A stretch of 64,000 nucleotides of DNA from Tragulus kanchil (Eukaryota; Chordata; Mammalia; Artiodactyla; Tragulidae): assembly GCA_022376925.1 (NCBI GenBank), contig JAIOJX010000030.1:168697298-168761297 (forward strand). Reading direction: 5' to 3'. The notes below the pieces were generated by a model. It was not told where the DNA came from. It made no database searches and worked only from the letters and a program-made list of their open reading frames with translations. Of the stretch, positions 1 through 11,736 are shown piece after piece. Within the stretch, counting starts at the first letter, position 1. The number at the start of each line of letters is the position of its first letter. A program made the position numbers and the translations under genes.

Positions 1-227
1 TATTTTCATTCGTCTTCATTCCTTGGCTCCTGTGGGCCTCCCATCACGGTGGCGTCTGTTGTTGCAGAGCGCTGGCTCTGGGCACATGCGCTCCAGAGCT
101 CCGGCTCGGTGATTGGACACATGGGTCCAGCCGCTCCGCGGCACGTGGGATCTTTCCAGGCCAGGGATCGAACCGGCGCCCCTTGCACTGCAAGGCGGTG
201 TCCTTACCCACTGGACCACCAGGGGAA
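1..227 (-). repeat. GCATGCGC-type tRNA-derived SINE, tail cut by window edge
   Basis: Read on the minus strand, the element starts at about 227 with a tRNA-Glu-like head (GGGGCTTCCCCTGGTGGTCC). It carries an A-box-like segment and a B box (GGTTCGATCCC), then a body containing CTCTGGAGCGCATG and an A-rich 3' end running off the window. Nine other loci here share this body. The head is the CHR/Bov-tA tRNA-Glu type; the body differs from the Bov-tA body I know. This is the 3' portion in genomic order and the end of the element is missing. Confidence 0.85.
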
Positions 228-2057
228 GCCCCGGCTCACAGATTTTTATGTGAGTTTTTCCTCCCTTATCGTGGGAGGCACTTGTCTGCTAGAGACACCT
301 GCAACCTGCACATTCCACTGCACCCCTGGGGACGTGAGACAGATTGGTGTCCCCATTCAGGTCTGTGTGGGGCAGGCTTCTCCATGCCCAGACCTGTGCC
401 CGGTCCTCAGAAGTGACCCTGGGAGCCTCCCGCAGTTCATCCAGGTTAACCTGAGCCACTTCTTTAAGATATCAGTGATCCCAGGCCCTGCCCAAGACTG
501 CTTGACGGGCATTCGTGGGGTGGGACATGGTGATGGTAGTTCTAAAAAAATGGACCAGTGATCCCAGTGGGGAGTGAAAGGTGAGAAAACCTTTGAACAT
601 TGCTCATCAGAATTTTCCATCTATAGTGATCATTTATGGATTTCATTTTTAAAAAGATCCTGGTCCTCAAACTTGGAAGTTATGACTCCCCAAGTCTGGG
701 TCTTTACGTTGAAATTTGAGTGATCACTGAGCTTGCTTCTCCCGGACCTCATTTCCAGCAGCATTAATCTAGAGAAATTAAGAATAGCGCCTAAATACCT
801 TACGCACAACCACCCTATCTAAACACAGTTCCCAGCTGGGACCACCAACAGCTTCTGAAAAGATGACCTTCTCTGCTCCCTGCTGGCAAGTTGCTGGGAC
901 TGGAGAGGGCAGTGGAGTCGGAACAAGACCATTGTTGGGGAACAACATTTATTTCCGAAAGGAACGTCTCATGAGAATCGACTGCATGCTCACAGGTATG
1001 TGTTCACGACATGGTGCTAAGATCCACACATGATGAGAGTTGGTTGTCATAATCTGCTGGGAACGGGGTATTCTGTGTTCATTTTTGCCAGGATGATTGA
1101 GATGTCAGGCTGGTCTTCATGGGAGTAGAGATTCTTTGTTTTCTTTCCATATCATAAATAAGCAAGATAAAATCCACCCACCAAATTTTCAGTCCTTTGC
1201 TCTCTTGACTGTGAGTCTGAGCATCAGAAATTGTAAATGCCAGATGCATTTTCAGAGATGGCAGAGTTTCCAAGGGCTCTGGTCTCTGAGGTGCTCTGAG
1301 AAGGATGACCAAGGAACGGGAGCAGGGCCATGGTGCACAGACAGCTGCTGGGCGCTGCTCCGCATGTGGTGGGAGACTCTGACAGGGCCGGCAGGCGATG
1401 TGACCTGCAGGGGTGCAGTCTGCTCAGGTGACGGGCTAGCTGGCCTGGAAAGTTGCTGGCTTGCGTGAGTGGGGGCCGGGGAAGTGGGGAGAGGCTGCTA
1501 TCTTGAGTCTTCAGTCAACGGGGCACCCGAGCGAGGTGCTCAGGGACTAGATGCAGAGTGTGCTCCGCATGAAACGTGGCACCATGTGTTAGAATGCTGA
1601 TCTAGGCCCCCGTCAGATTTTCAGGGGTTAATCTGAGCCAGCTCTGTTCCGTTCCAGCAGCCTCAAATCAGAGGAGGTTAGGAGCTCTTTATCATCAGGG
1701 ACTAGGGGAGAGGTTTTTCTCAAGAAGGTACCAAATACAAGGAAAGCCTAGTTGGATGGGTGTGATTGGCTATTCTTCATTTGTTTTCTAAGATGAACGT
1801 GCCTTGACTGTGAATTTAGTTGTGTTTGCTTTGATAGGCTACCAAAGCTTTAGTCACCTCCGCCTCGTGGCCTTCTTGTTTAATTACTTTACCGGTAGAC
1901 ATGTGTTAGGTGGGATCTTACACTTTTGATCCGTTTGCAAAGTAGTTGAGCGGTTGTCCACCTGATGGAGAAATGCAGTCACGTTGGTGTAGCAATTTCA
2001 TGTCCTAGAACCACCCGGAGATGCCACAGGTGTAAAAGTCAGGTCCACATTCTGTTG
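228..2057. other. Unrecognised single-copy-like sequence
   Basis: No convincing exon, RNA gene or transposon was recognised in this 1.8 kb. Open frames are short, lack homology that I recognise and have no clear splice context. Composition is ordinary and mixed. Ancient repeats too decayed to see by eye may be present. Confidence 0.5.
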
Positions 2058-2464
2058 CAGCAGGAGGAAACTATGCGACTATGCCAATGCATACCTGGGG
2101 ACTGTTTCATTAAGCCCGTTTTATTTGTAATTGCCATGGAATATGACGTCTGGGAGTGCAGGAGATCCATTTTTCATATATCACTGGTTAGGAAAGCAAT
2201 TTGATTGACAGTTGGGATTTGACAGGATGTATGTCATTACTGAACCATATACATAATATATGTTTATGTGTGGATATGTATTACACAAATAGAAATGTAG
2301 TTTGCTCCACATGGAAATTGCAGAGTGAGGAGGATATACTTGGAATTGATGATGTCATACCTACAGGTAGCATTTTGTTGCTTCAGGAGGGTTAAATATG
2401 TTACAACTTCATATCTTATAATGCATATGCTTTTATAATTAAATTTGTTCCTATGTGTGTAGTT

Positions 2465-2985
2465 TTCTATCACTGCCATAATGTGTGACCACACATAGAG
2501 GAGTTTAAAAAACATTCTAGAGTCTATAGCTTAGAGATCGAGAGTCTTGGGATTCCCTGGTGGTCCAGTGATAAAGAATCTGCCTTGCAATGCAGGGGCC
2601 GCTGGTTCAGTCCCTGGTCAGGGAACTAGGACGCACATGCTGTGGAGCAACTAAGCCTGTGTGCCCCAACCAGAACGTCCATGTGCTGTCACAAAAGACC
2701 CTGTGTGCCCAACTAAGACCGGACACATCCAAATAAATAAATACCATTAAACAAAAGAGAAATCCAGGCGTGTTGGCTGGGCTTTCTGTTTAGCGTCTTC
2801 TGTGGTCAAAGATCAGGGGCTTGGTTCTTATCTGCAGTTTCCAGGGGAGGATCCACTTCCCGGACCCTTCGGGTGCTGGGCAGAATCCATTTGCTTCTGG
2901 TGGTTTCCAGGCGTCCCCTCCATGATCACTCCTTGTACCTGGTGTCCCTGACGGAGAGAAGAAATACACCATCTGACTGTTGACT
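2465..2985. repeat. Possible ancient interspersed-repeat remnant around a SINE
   Basis: Flanks of the SINE at 2549-2757 contain CTGCCATAATGTGTGACC and, after the SINE, GGGGAGGATCC plus TTCTGGTGGTTTCCAGGCG. These resemble a common ancient mammalian repeat that I cannot name with certainty. The stretch is duplicated at about 3595-4115, with a tail at 5121-5206. Identification rests on motif memory only. Confidence 0.3.
2549..2757 (+). repeat. CHR/Bov-tA-type SINE
   Basis: It begins with a tRNA-Glu-like head (GGGATTCCCTGGTGGTCC), keeps a degraded B box (TGGTTCAGTCCCTGG), passes through GAGCAACTAAGCCTGTG, and ends in an (AAAT)n tail. This is the usual cetartiodactyl tRNA-derived SINE layout, distinct from the GCATGCGC family. 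The same insertion reappears at 3679-3887 through duplication D1. Confidence 0.85.
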
Positions 2986-3678
2986 CATGTGTCCAATCCT
3001 TAACAGTGTATTCCGTTGAAGGGATCATCACAAGTGTTTTATGTGAGTGAGGTTATTACTCAAGGTTTTAAAACTACTCTGTTACTTTTTGATTTCAATG
3101 CAAGTGAGAAAATAGGGGAAGAGGAGAAAAATGAGGGAGCCTCAGTCCATCAACATCACCTAAGCCCCCCATCGTTATTTTTCTAAATCAGCAGGAGGAA
3201 ACTATGCGACTATGCCAATGCATACCTGGGGACTGTTTCATTAAGCCCGTTTATTTGTAATTGCCATGGAATATGACGTCTGGGAGTGCAGGAGATCCAT
3301 TTTTCATATATCACTGGTTAGGAAAGCAATTTGATTGACAGTTGGGATTTGACAGGATGTATGTCATTACTGAACCATATACATAATATATGTTTATGTG
3401 TGGATATGTATTACACAAATAGAAATGTAGTTTGCTCCACATGGAAATTGCAGAGTGAGGAGGATATACTTGGAATTGATGATGTCATACCTACAGGTAG
3501 CATTTTGTTGCTTCAGGAGGGTTAAATATGTTACAACTTCATATCTTATAATGCATATGCTTTTATAATTAAATTTGTTCCTATGTGTGTAGTTTTCTAT
3601 CACTGCCATAATGTGTGACCACACATAGAGGAGTTTAAAAAACATTCTAGAGTCTATAGCTTAGAGATCGAGAGTCTT

Positions 3679-3887
3679 GGGATTCCCTGGTGGTCCAGTG
3701 ATAAAGAATCTGCCTTGCAATGCAGGGGCCGCTGGTTCAGTCCCTGGTCAGGGAACTAGGACGCACATGCTGTGGAGCAACTAAGCCTGTGTGCCCCAAC
3801 CAGAACGTCCATGTGCTGTCACAAAAGACCCTGTGTGCCCAACTAAGACCGGACACATCCAAATAAATAAATACCATTAAACAAAAG
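3679..3887 (+). repeat. CHR/Bov-tA-type SINE, second copy through D1
   Basis: Identical by eye to the SINE at 2549-2757, with the same tail and flanks, so it is one insertion seen twice because of duplication D1. Confidence 0.85.
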
Positions 3888-4025
3888 AGAAATCCAGGCG
3901 TGTTGGCTGGGCTTTCTGTTTAGCGTCTTCTGTGGTCAAAGATCAGGGGCTTGGTTCTTATCTGCAGTTTCCAGGGGAGGATCCACTTCCCGGACCCTTC
4001 GGGTGCTGGGCAGAATCCATTTGCT

Positions 4026-6164
4026 TCTGGTGGTTTCCAGGCGTCCCCTCCATGATCACTCCTTGTACCTGGTGTCCCTGACGGAGAGAAGAAATACACC
4101 ATCTGACTGTTGACTCATGTGTCCAATCCTTAACAGTGTATTCCGTTGAAGGGATCATCACAAGTGTTTTATGTGAGTGAGGTTATTACTCAAGGTTTTA
4201 AAACTACTCTGTTACTTTTTGATTTCAATGCAAGTGAGAAAATAGGGGAAGAGGAGAAAAATGAGGGAGCCTCAGTCCATCAACATCACCTAGCACCATC
4301 GTTATACTAAATCATTCTCCATCAGGCTATCAATAAATGTATCTTATCTTTATTTCTCTTGACATTCATTCAGTGATCTATATATCCAGCCATCTCTCTA
4401 CCTGTGTTTCTTTGTTATATTCATTTCCAAGTTCATGATTCCAGGAACAGCTATAGCCAGCTGCCTATGTCTACTGTTTGTCTGTCTGTATCTAGCTAGC
4501 TAGCTAAGTCTCTAGTTCTGCGTTTTTCTAGGTAATGATGTACCTGTATCTCTGTGTTTTTCTGTCCAACTAGGAATCCAGCTGTCCACACACCTACCTG
4601 TGTGTATCATCTCCCTCTCACTACAGCTATTACTGGACTGTTACCTACATTTCTGTCTACGTATCTTAATCCTCTGTTTATCTATATTTTATCATCTACA
4701 TGATTCCAGTCTGTCTGTATCCAGCTACTTCTGTGCCTTTTATATCTCTGAATTTCTAGGTAGCTGTAAATCAACTGAGACATATTTTTTTATCAACATC
4801 TACCAGTATATCTACATAAACATCTATCTGTTGATATTTTATAACAATATCTAACTATTCAGCTCTAATTGATCCAGCTCTCCAGATTGTTTTTGTTTTA
4901 ATATCTGTCCACCTCCCATGCCACTAAAATTGTGTGTGTTTTCATCCAAACCTCCTCAGTTACCTCTCCCCTCATTCCCATCGTCCCTATACCATGCCCC
5001 AGTCTGAGTCTCAGTCTGGGAGTGTGTTTCTTGGCAAATTAGTTGCCTTTATTTTAGATTCCACCTGCGCAGCTAAAATTTTGTTGTTTCGTGTCAGTTA
5101 TCCATTTCAAACCTCATCTCTCTGGTGGTTTCCAGGCGCCCTCCATGATCACTCCTTGTACCTGGTGTCCCTGACGGAGAGAAGAAATACACCATCTGAC
5201 TGTTGACTCATGTGTCCAATCCTTAACAGTGTATTCCGTTGAAGGGATCATCACAAGTGTTTTATGTGAGTGAGGTTATTACTCAAGGTTTTAAAACTAC
5301 TCTGTTACTTTTTGATTTCAATGCAAGTGAGAAAATAGGGGAAGAGGAGAAAAATGAGGGAGCCTCAGTCCATCAACATCACCTAGCACCATCGTTATAC
5401 TAAATCATTCTCCATCAGGCTATCAATAAATGTATCTTATCTTTATTTCTCTTGACATTCATTCAGTGATCTATATATCCAGCCATCTCTCTACCTGTGT
5501 TTCTTTGTTATATTCATTTCCAAGTTCATGATTCCAGGAACAGCTATAGCCAGCTGCCTATGTCTACTGTTTGTCTGTCTGTATCTAGCTAGCTAGCTAA
5601 GTCTCTAGTTCTGCGTTTTTCTAGGTAATGATGTACCTGTATCTCTGTGTTTTTCTGTCCAACTAGGAATCCAGCTGTCCACACACCTACCTGTGTGTAT
5701 CATCTCCCTCTCACTACAGCTATTACTGGACTGTTACCTACATTTCTGTCTACGTATCTTAATCCTCTGTTTATCTATATTTTATCATCTACATGATTCC
5801 AGTCTGTCTGTATCCAGCTACTTCTGTGCCTTTTATATCTCTGAATTTCTAGGTAGCTGTAAATCAACTGAGACATATTTTTTTATCAACATCTACCAGT
5901 ATATCTACATAAACATCTATCTGTTGATATTTTATAACAATATCTAACTATTCAGCTCTAATTGATCCAGCTCTCCAGATTGTTTTTGTTTTAATATCTG
6001 TCCACCTCCCATGCCACTAAAATTGTGTGTGTTTTCATCCAAACCTCCTCAGTTACCTCTCCCCTCATTCCCATCGTCCCTATACCATGCCCCAGTCTGA
6101 GTCTCAGTCTGGGAGTGTGTTTCTCTTTGGCAAATTAGTTGCCTTTATTTTAGATTCCACCTGC
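4026..6164 (+). repeat. Tandem direct duplication D2 (unit about 1,095 bp)
   Basis: The block 4026-5120 recurs at 5121-6164. It overlaps the right copy of D1, so the two duplications are chained. After the shared text ends at about 5070, the left copy carries some 50 bases (5071-5120) found nowhere in the right copy. That unmatched tail suggests a low-quality contig end. Confidence 0.92.
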
Positions 6165-6400
6165 AAGTTTCAGTACATACACTCTTAATCCTTTCTGTAT
6201 CTGATTTCCGTGAGTCAGTCTGATCACCTGAGGGTGTGTCCATGGGGTTGCAGCACCAGTCACGTTGGTGTTCTGGCGGAGTCTTCCTGCATCGCATGGA
6301 TGTAGCAGATCTTCAGTATCCTTTCACCTCAGTCTGGACGTTGTGGTCGTTCCCAGTGCTTGGCTCTTGTAGGTATCGCTGTTGTAGACATTGGCATTCA
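4320..6400 (-). repeat. Family R repeat, copy R3 (truncated)
   Basis: On the minus strand three blocks match the copy at 34-38 kb in order. The first is near 6390-6230 (CACTGG, GGATACTGA, CATCCATGC). The second is near 6165-6060, containing GCAGGTGGAATC followed by AAATAAA and CCCAGACTGAGA. The third is a long AGACAG-rich part at 4900-4320, including CAGGTAGGTGTGTGGACAGC. The GC-rich core of the other copies is absent, so this copy is truncated. Its apparent length is inflated by D2. I cannot assign it to a named family. Confidence 0.65.
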
Positions 6401-6416
6401 GGGTTGGTTTGTTTGT

Positions 6417-6443
6417 TTAAATACATATATATATGTATATATG
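6417..6443. repeat. Short TA-rich microsatellite
   Basis: An alternating run (ATACATATATATATGTATAT) lies directly outside the 3' end of the minus-strand L1, where an A-rich tail would have been. It is probably a decayed L1 tail that expanded. Confidence 0.6.
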
Positions 6444-6793
6444 TAATTCTTTTTATTTTACAGAGTTTTGTTGTTTACAGCTATACATAAATCCACATCA
6501 GTCATAAGTGTACGCTTGAGCTCCCCCGGCCCCTCCCCATCCCACCTCTGCAGGTTGTTGTGTAGCCCCCGTGTAAGCTCCCTTAGTCTTACAGCATATT
6601 CGCAGTGGTGGTCTCTTTTACATATGCTAGTGCAGGTTTCCATATTACCTTTTCCAAAATTCTCATCTACTCCGCCCTCTCCCCAATGACCATGAGTCTG
6701 TTCTCTGTGTCTGTTTCTCCATTGCTGCTCTGCATATGCCTTTATCAGTACTATCTTTATAGATTCCATATATATGTGTTCATATAATGTATT

Positions 6794-7082
6794 TGTCCTT
6801 CTTTTTTTTTTTTTTTTTCTTGCCTCTAAGTCGTCATCATTTTTATTCTTCATCGATCTTTATTCTTTGGCCTGAGTGGGCCTCCCATTGCAGTGGCCTC
6901 TCTCCTTGCAGAGCACCGACTCTGGGCGAATGCGCTTCCGAGCGCTGACTCGTAATTGGACACACTGGCCCAGCCACTCTGCAGCATGTGGGATCTTCCT
7001 GGGCCAGGGATTGAACTGGTGCCCCTTGAACTGCAAGGTGGACTCTTTACCCACTGGACCACCAGGGACGCCCTGTCCTTCT
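6794..7082 (-). repeat. GCATGCGC-type SINE inside old L1, with target-site duplication
   Basis: The element occupies about 6803-7073 and is flanked by TGTCCTTCT at 6794-6802 and again at 7074-7082, a 9-bp target-site duplication. The poly(T) is at the left, so it is inserted on the minus strand. Its body is more diverged than other copies (GCGAATGCGC replaces GCGCATGCGC), suggesting an older member. Confidence 0.88.
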
Positions 7083-7137
7083 CTTTTGGACTAACGTAAT
7101 TTTGTATAATAGGTTCTAGATTTATCCACTTCATTAG

Positions 7138-10100
7138 GACTGAATCAAATGTGTATTTTTTTAATTTTTATTTTACTTTTTACTTTTACAGAGTTCTGTT
7201 GTTTACAGATATGTATGATCCCAGATGACCCATTCATATATCCCCCCATCCCACCCCTCCAGGCCATCACACAGCACCCCTGCAGGATCCCCTTTTCTCA
7301 CAGAGCAATGACTGTAGCTGTTTTCTTCGCATATGATAGTACAGGTTTTCATGCTACTTCCTTTACGTCTCTCACCCACTGTTCATTCCCCACAATGTTC
7401 TTGTGTCTACTGTCCATGTCTGTTTTTCCATCGCTTCACTGCATGTGTTATCATCACCATCCTACTAGACTCCATATGTATGTGTTAGTATATTGTATTT
7501 GTCCTTCTCTTTCTGACTGACTTCACCTTTTATGATACGTTCTAGATCCAGCCATCTCATTAGGGCTGATTCTTCAGCATTTCTCTTTACAGCTGTGTAG
7601 TATTCCATTGTATATATGTCCCAGAGCTTTTGGATCCATTCATTCATCAGTGGGCATCTAGGTTGCTTCCATGTTCTAGCTATTGTATAGAGAGCTGCAA
7701 TAAACATTGGGGTACAGGTGCTTCTTTCAGTTTTGATTTCATCAAAGTATAAACCTAAGAGTGGGATTGCTGGGTTGTATGGTGCTTCTATTTTTAGTTT
7801 TTTAAGAAATCTCCATACTGTCTTCCATAGAGGCTGTATCAATTTACATTCCCACCAGCAATGCAAGAGTGTTCCCTTTTCTCTGCACCCTCTGCAGCAT
7901 TTATTGTCTGTTGCTTTGTTGATGATGGCCATTCTGACGGGTGTGAGGTGATGTCTCATTGTCGTTTGGATTTGCATTTCTCTAATGATAAGCGAGGTTG
8001 AGCATCATTTCATGTGTTTTTCGGCCATCTGTATGTCGTCTTTGGAGAAGTGTCTGTTTAGGTCCTTTTCCCATTTTTTGATTGGGTTGTTCATTTTTCC
8101 GATGTTGATTTGTCTGAGTTGCTTGTAGATTTTGGAGATGAATTCTTTGTCTGTTGTTTCATTTGCTATGATTTTCTCCCATTCTGTGGGTTGTCTGTTC
8201 AGCTTGTTTGTAGTTTCTTTTGCTGTACAAAAGCTTTGAAGTTTCATTAGGTCCCACATGTTAATTTGTCTTTTCAGTTCCGCTATTCTAGTAGGTGGGT
8301 CAGAGACGATCTTGCCTTGATTTATGTCCTCGAGTGTCTTGCCTAGAGTCTCCTCTAAGAGTTAGATGGTTTCTGGTCTTCCATTTAGGTCTTTAATCCA
8401 TTTTGAGTTGATCTTTGTGCACGGTGTCAGGGAATGTTCCAACTTCATTTTTTTGCATGTGGCTGTCCAGTTTTCCCAGCACCATTTGTTGAAGAGGCTG
8501 TCTTTGTCCCATTTTATATTTTCACCTCCTTTGTCAAAAATAAGGTACCCATAGGTGTGTGGATTTATCTCTGGGTTCTCTATCTTGTTCCATTGGTCGA
8601 TATTTCTGTTTTTGTGCCAGTACCATACTGTCTTGAGGACTGTTGCTTTGTAGTATAGTCTGAAGTTAGGGAGGCTGATCCCTCCCGCTCTGTTTTTCTT
8701 TCTCAGGATTGCTTTGGCTCTTTGGGGTTTTTTGTGTTTCCATATGAACTGTGTTATCCTTTGGTCTAGTTCTATGAAGAATGTCATTGGTAGTTTGATA
8801 GGGATCACATTGAATCTATAGATGATATTTGGCAGTATGGTCATTTTCACAATATTGATTCTTCTGACCCAGGAACATGGAATATCTCTCCAACTGTTTA
8901 AATCTTCTTTAATGTCTCTCATGAGTGTCTTGTAATTTTCAGTGTACAGTTCTTTTGTTTCTTTGGGTAGGTTTATTCCTAGATATTTTATTCTTGTTCA
9001 GTGTGAGGTGATGTCTCATTGTCGTTTGGATTTGCATTTCTCTAATGATAAGCGAGGTTGAGCATCATTTCATGTGTTTTTCGGCCATCTGTATGTCGTC
9101 TTTGGAGAAGTGTCTGTTTAGGTCCTTTTCCCATTTTTTGATTGGGTTGTTCATTTTTCCGATGTTGATTTGTCTGAGTTGCTTGTAGATTTTGGAGATG
9201 AATTCTTTGTCTGTTGTTTCATTTGCTATGATTTTCTCCCATTCTGTGGGTTGTCTGTTCAGCTTGTTTGTAGTTTCTTTTGCTGTACAAAAGCTTTGAA
9301 GTTTCATTAGGTCCCACATGTTAATTTGTCTTTTCAGTTCCGCTATTCTAGTAGGTGGGTCAGAGACGATCTTGCCTTGATTTATGTCCTCGAGTGTCTT
9401 GCCTAGAGTCTCCTCTAAGAGTTAGATGGTTTCTGGTCTTCCATTTAGGTCTTTAATCCATTTTGAGTTGATCTTTGTGCACGGTGTCAGGGAATGTTCC
9501 AACTTCATTTTTTTGCATGTGGCTGTCCAGTTTTCCCAGCACCATTTGTTGAAGAGGCTGTCTTTGTCCCATTTTATATTTTCACCTCCTTTGTCAAAAA
9601 TAAGGTACCCATAGGTGTGTGGATTTATCTCTGGGTTCTCTATCTTGTTCCATTGGTCGATATTTCTGTTTTTGTGCCAGTACCATACTGTCTTGAGGAC
9701 TGTTGCTTTGTAGTATAGTCTGAAGTTAGGGAGGCTGATCCCTCCCGCTCTGTTTTTCTTTCTCAGGATTGCTTTGGCTCTTTGGGGTTTTTTGTGTTTC
9801 CATATGAACTGTGTTATCCTTTGGTCTAGTTCTATGAAGAATGTCATTGGTAGTTTGATAGGGATCACATTGAATCTATAGATGATATTTGGCAGTATGG
9901 TCATTTTCACAATATTGATTCTTCTGACCCAGGAACATGGAATATCTCTCCAACTGTTTAAATCTTCTTTAATGTCTCTCATGAGTGTCTTGTAATTTTC
10001 AGTGTACAGTTCTTTTGTTTCTTTGGGTAGGTTTATTCCTAGATATTTTATTCTTTTGGTTGCAGTGTGAAGGGGATTGCCTCTTTGATTTTGTTTTCTG

Positions 10101-10878
10101 ATTTTTCATTGTTTGTGTATAGGAATGCCAGTGATTTCTGTGTATTGATTTTGTATCCCATGACTCTGCTGAATTCGTTGATTAGCTCTAGTAGTTTTGT
10201 AATAGTGTCTTTGGGATTTTCTATGTGTAATATCATGTCATCTGCATATAGAGAGAATTTGACTTCTTCCTTTCCAATCTGGATTTTATTTTTTCCTCTT
10301 CTTTTATTGCTGTTGCTAGAACTTCCAGGACTATGTTGAATAGTAGTGGTGAAAGTGGACACCCCTGTCTTGTTCCTGATCTTAGAGGGAATGCTTTGAG
10401 TTTTTCACCATTGAGGATAATGTTCGCTGTAGGCTTCTCATATATGGCTTTCACTGTGTTGAGATAGGTTCCTTCTATTCCCATTTTTGAAGAGGTTTTT
10501 TTTTTTATCATAAATGGATGCTGTATTTTGTCAAAGACTTTCTCTGCATCTATTGAGATGATCATGTGATTTTTGTCTCAATTTGTTGATATGGTGTATC
10601 ACATTGATTGATTTGCGGATATTGAAGAATCCTTGCGTGCCTGGGATGAAACCAACTTGATCATGATGTATGAGTTTTTTGATGTGTTGTTGAATTCTGT
10701 TTGCTAGGATTTTGTTGAGGGTTTTGGCGTCTAAATTCATCAGTGAAATTGGCCTATGATTTTCTTTTTTTGTGTTGTCTTTGCCTGACTTTGGTATCAG
10801 GGTTATGGCGGCCTCATAGAATGTGTTTGGAAGTGTTCCTTCCTGTGCAATTTTGACTGAATCAAATGTGTATTTTTT
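7138..10878 (-). mobile_element. Younger LINE-1 nested in old L1, 24-bp target-site duplication
   Basis: A 24-bp direct repeat beginning GACTGAATCAAATGTG lies at 7138-7161 and 10855-10878 and brackets a minus-strand, 5'-truncated L1 at 7162-10854. Reading right to left, minus-strand frames give parts of reverse transcriptase ([34 protein letters not shown], an intact YADD catalytic box in SLYADDMI), the thumb, and the C-terminal cysteine segment ([15 protein letters not shown]) ending near 7465. Frameshifts and stops disable it. A 1,060-bp internal duplication (D3) inflates its length. Confidence 0.9.
7941..10056 (+). repeat. Tandem direct duplication D3 (unit 1,060 bp)
   Basis: The block 7941-9000 recurs at 9001-10056 entirely within the nested L1. 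The left copy stops at TTTTATTCTTGTTCA, where the right copy runs on into TTTTATTCTTTTGGTTG. The duplicated ORF2 C-terminal pieces are identical by eye, and the unit length matches the duplications elsewhere in unrelated sequence. Confidence 0.93.
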
Positions 10879-10907
10879 ATGGCCGAGAAATATTCCATTG
10901 TATATAT

Positions 10908-11272
10908 CTGCCATAGCTACTGCCTTTTTTTTTTTTTTGATTGATTGATTTATTTAATTTTGGGGCGGGGGTTGGGGAGGGAGGGGAGCGAGGGGAGCAG
11001 GCGGGCCACTTCTATTGGTCTTTCGTTTCTCTGTTTTCATCCATCTTTGTTCTTTGGTTTCTGTGGGCCTCTCATCGCGGTGGTGTCTGTCACTGCAGAG
11101 CGCCGGCTCTGGGCGCATGCGCTCCAGAGCTCCGGCTCGGCGATTGGACACATCCGTCCAGCCGCTCCGCGGCACGTGGAATCTTCCCAGGCCAGGGATT
11201 GAAGAGGCGTCCCTTGCACTGCAAGGCGGTGTCCTTATCCACTGGACCACCAGGGGAAGCCCTGCCATAGCT
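10908..11272 (-). repeat. GCATGCGC-type SINE with target-site duplication
   Basis: An 11-bp direct repeat CTGCCATAGCT at 10908-10918 and 11262-11272 brackets a full-length minus-strand SINE. On the plus strand it shows poly(T), a G-rich segment (GGGGCGGGGGTTGGGG), the GCGCATGCGC body, and the reverse complement of the tRNA-Glu-like head ending CCACCAGGGGAAGC. It interrupts the old L1, so it is younger than that element. Confidence 0.92.
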
Positions 11273-11540
11273 TCTTTATCCATTCATTTATTGATGGACA
11301 TCTAGGTTGTTTCCATGTTCCAGCTATTGTAAAAAGTGCTGCGATAAACATTGGGGTACATGTCAATTTTGATTTCCTCTGGGTATATGCCTAAGAGTGG
11401 GATTGCTGGGTCACATGGTGCTTCTATTCCCAGTATTTTGAGATAACTCCATACTTTCTGCCATAGTGGTTGTATCAATTTACATTCCCGCCAATAGTGT
11501 GAGATTATTCCCTTTTCTCCAGACCCTCTTCTGCATCTAT

Positions 11541-11736
11541 TGTCTGTGGATTTTTTCTTTTTAATTTATTTTTGTCTGCTCTGCAGACTTTAGTCGCAGT
11601 GAGTGGGAGACACTCTTCACTGCAGTGCACGGTCTTCTCGTCGCGGTGGCTTCTCTTGTTGTGGAGCATGGGCTCGAGGGCACAGGCACAGGCTCCGTAG
11701 TTGTGGCTCGTGGGCTTAGCTGCTGCTGTCTGTGGA
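11541..11736 (-). repeat. Bov-tA-type SINE fragment with target-site duplication
   Basis: TGTCTGTGGA at 11541-11550 and 11727-11736 brackets a minus-strand SINE body. It carries TTGTTGTGGAGCATGGGCTC and GTAGTTGTGGCTCGTGGGC, typical of the Bov-tA/CHR body. The tRNA head is missing, so it is 5'-truncated. It sits in the old L1. Confidence 0.85.

Larger units (their letters stand above)
2058..4314 (+). repeat. Tandem direct duplication D1 (unit about 1,131 bp)
   Basis: The block 2058-3188 is repeated almost perfectly at 3189-4314. One visible difference is a T-run of four versus three near 2121/3251. The left copy's last 30 bases are corrupted relative to the right copy, which then continues into new sequence. 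The unit mixes unrelated content, including a SINE, so it is not a transposon. It fits an unmerged assembly overlap. Confidence 0.93.

Noticed and set aside
49..561. 170-codon plus-strand frame at the left edge
   Set aside because: Its first half is the antisense of a SINE, and the rest has no recognisable homology. Many similar frames (GPPxxxASVxAExxLWAHALQSSG) recur wherever the SINE occurs.
2058..4314. Reading the 1.1-kb duplications as a new kind of transposable or amplifying unit
   Set aside because: Each unit has different sequence and no shared ends, target-site duplication or coding capacity. Only the length is shared, which points to assembly.
4600..4854. Hydrophobic 84-codon frame resembling a small membrane protein
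   Set aside because: It is a translation of the T-rich strand of family R3 and is repeated exactly at 5693 by D2. Hydrophobicity comes from T-rich codons.
10926..11020. CpG/G-rich promoter-like stretch
   Set aside because: It is the G-rich tail segment of a GCATGCGC SINE and recurs in other copies.
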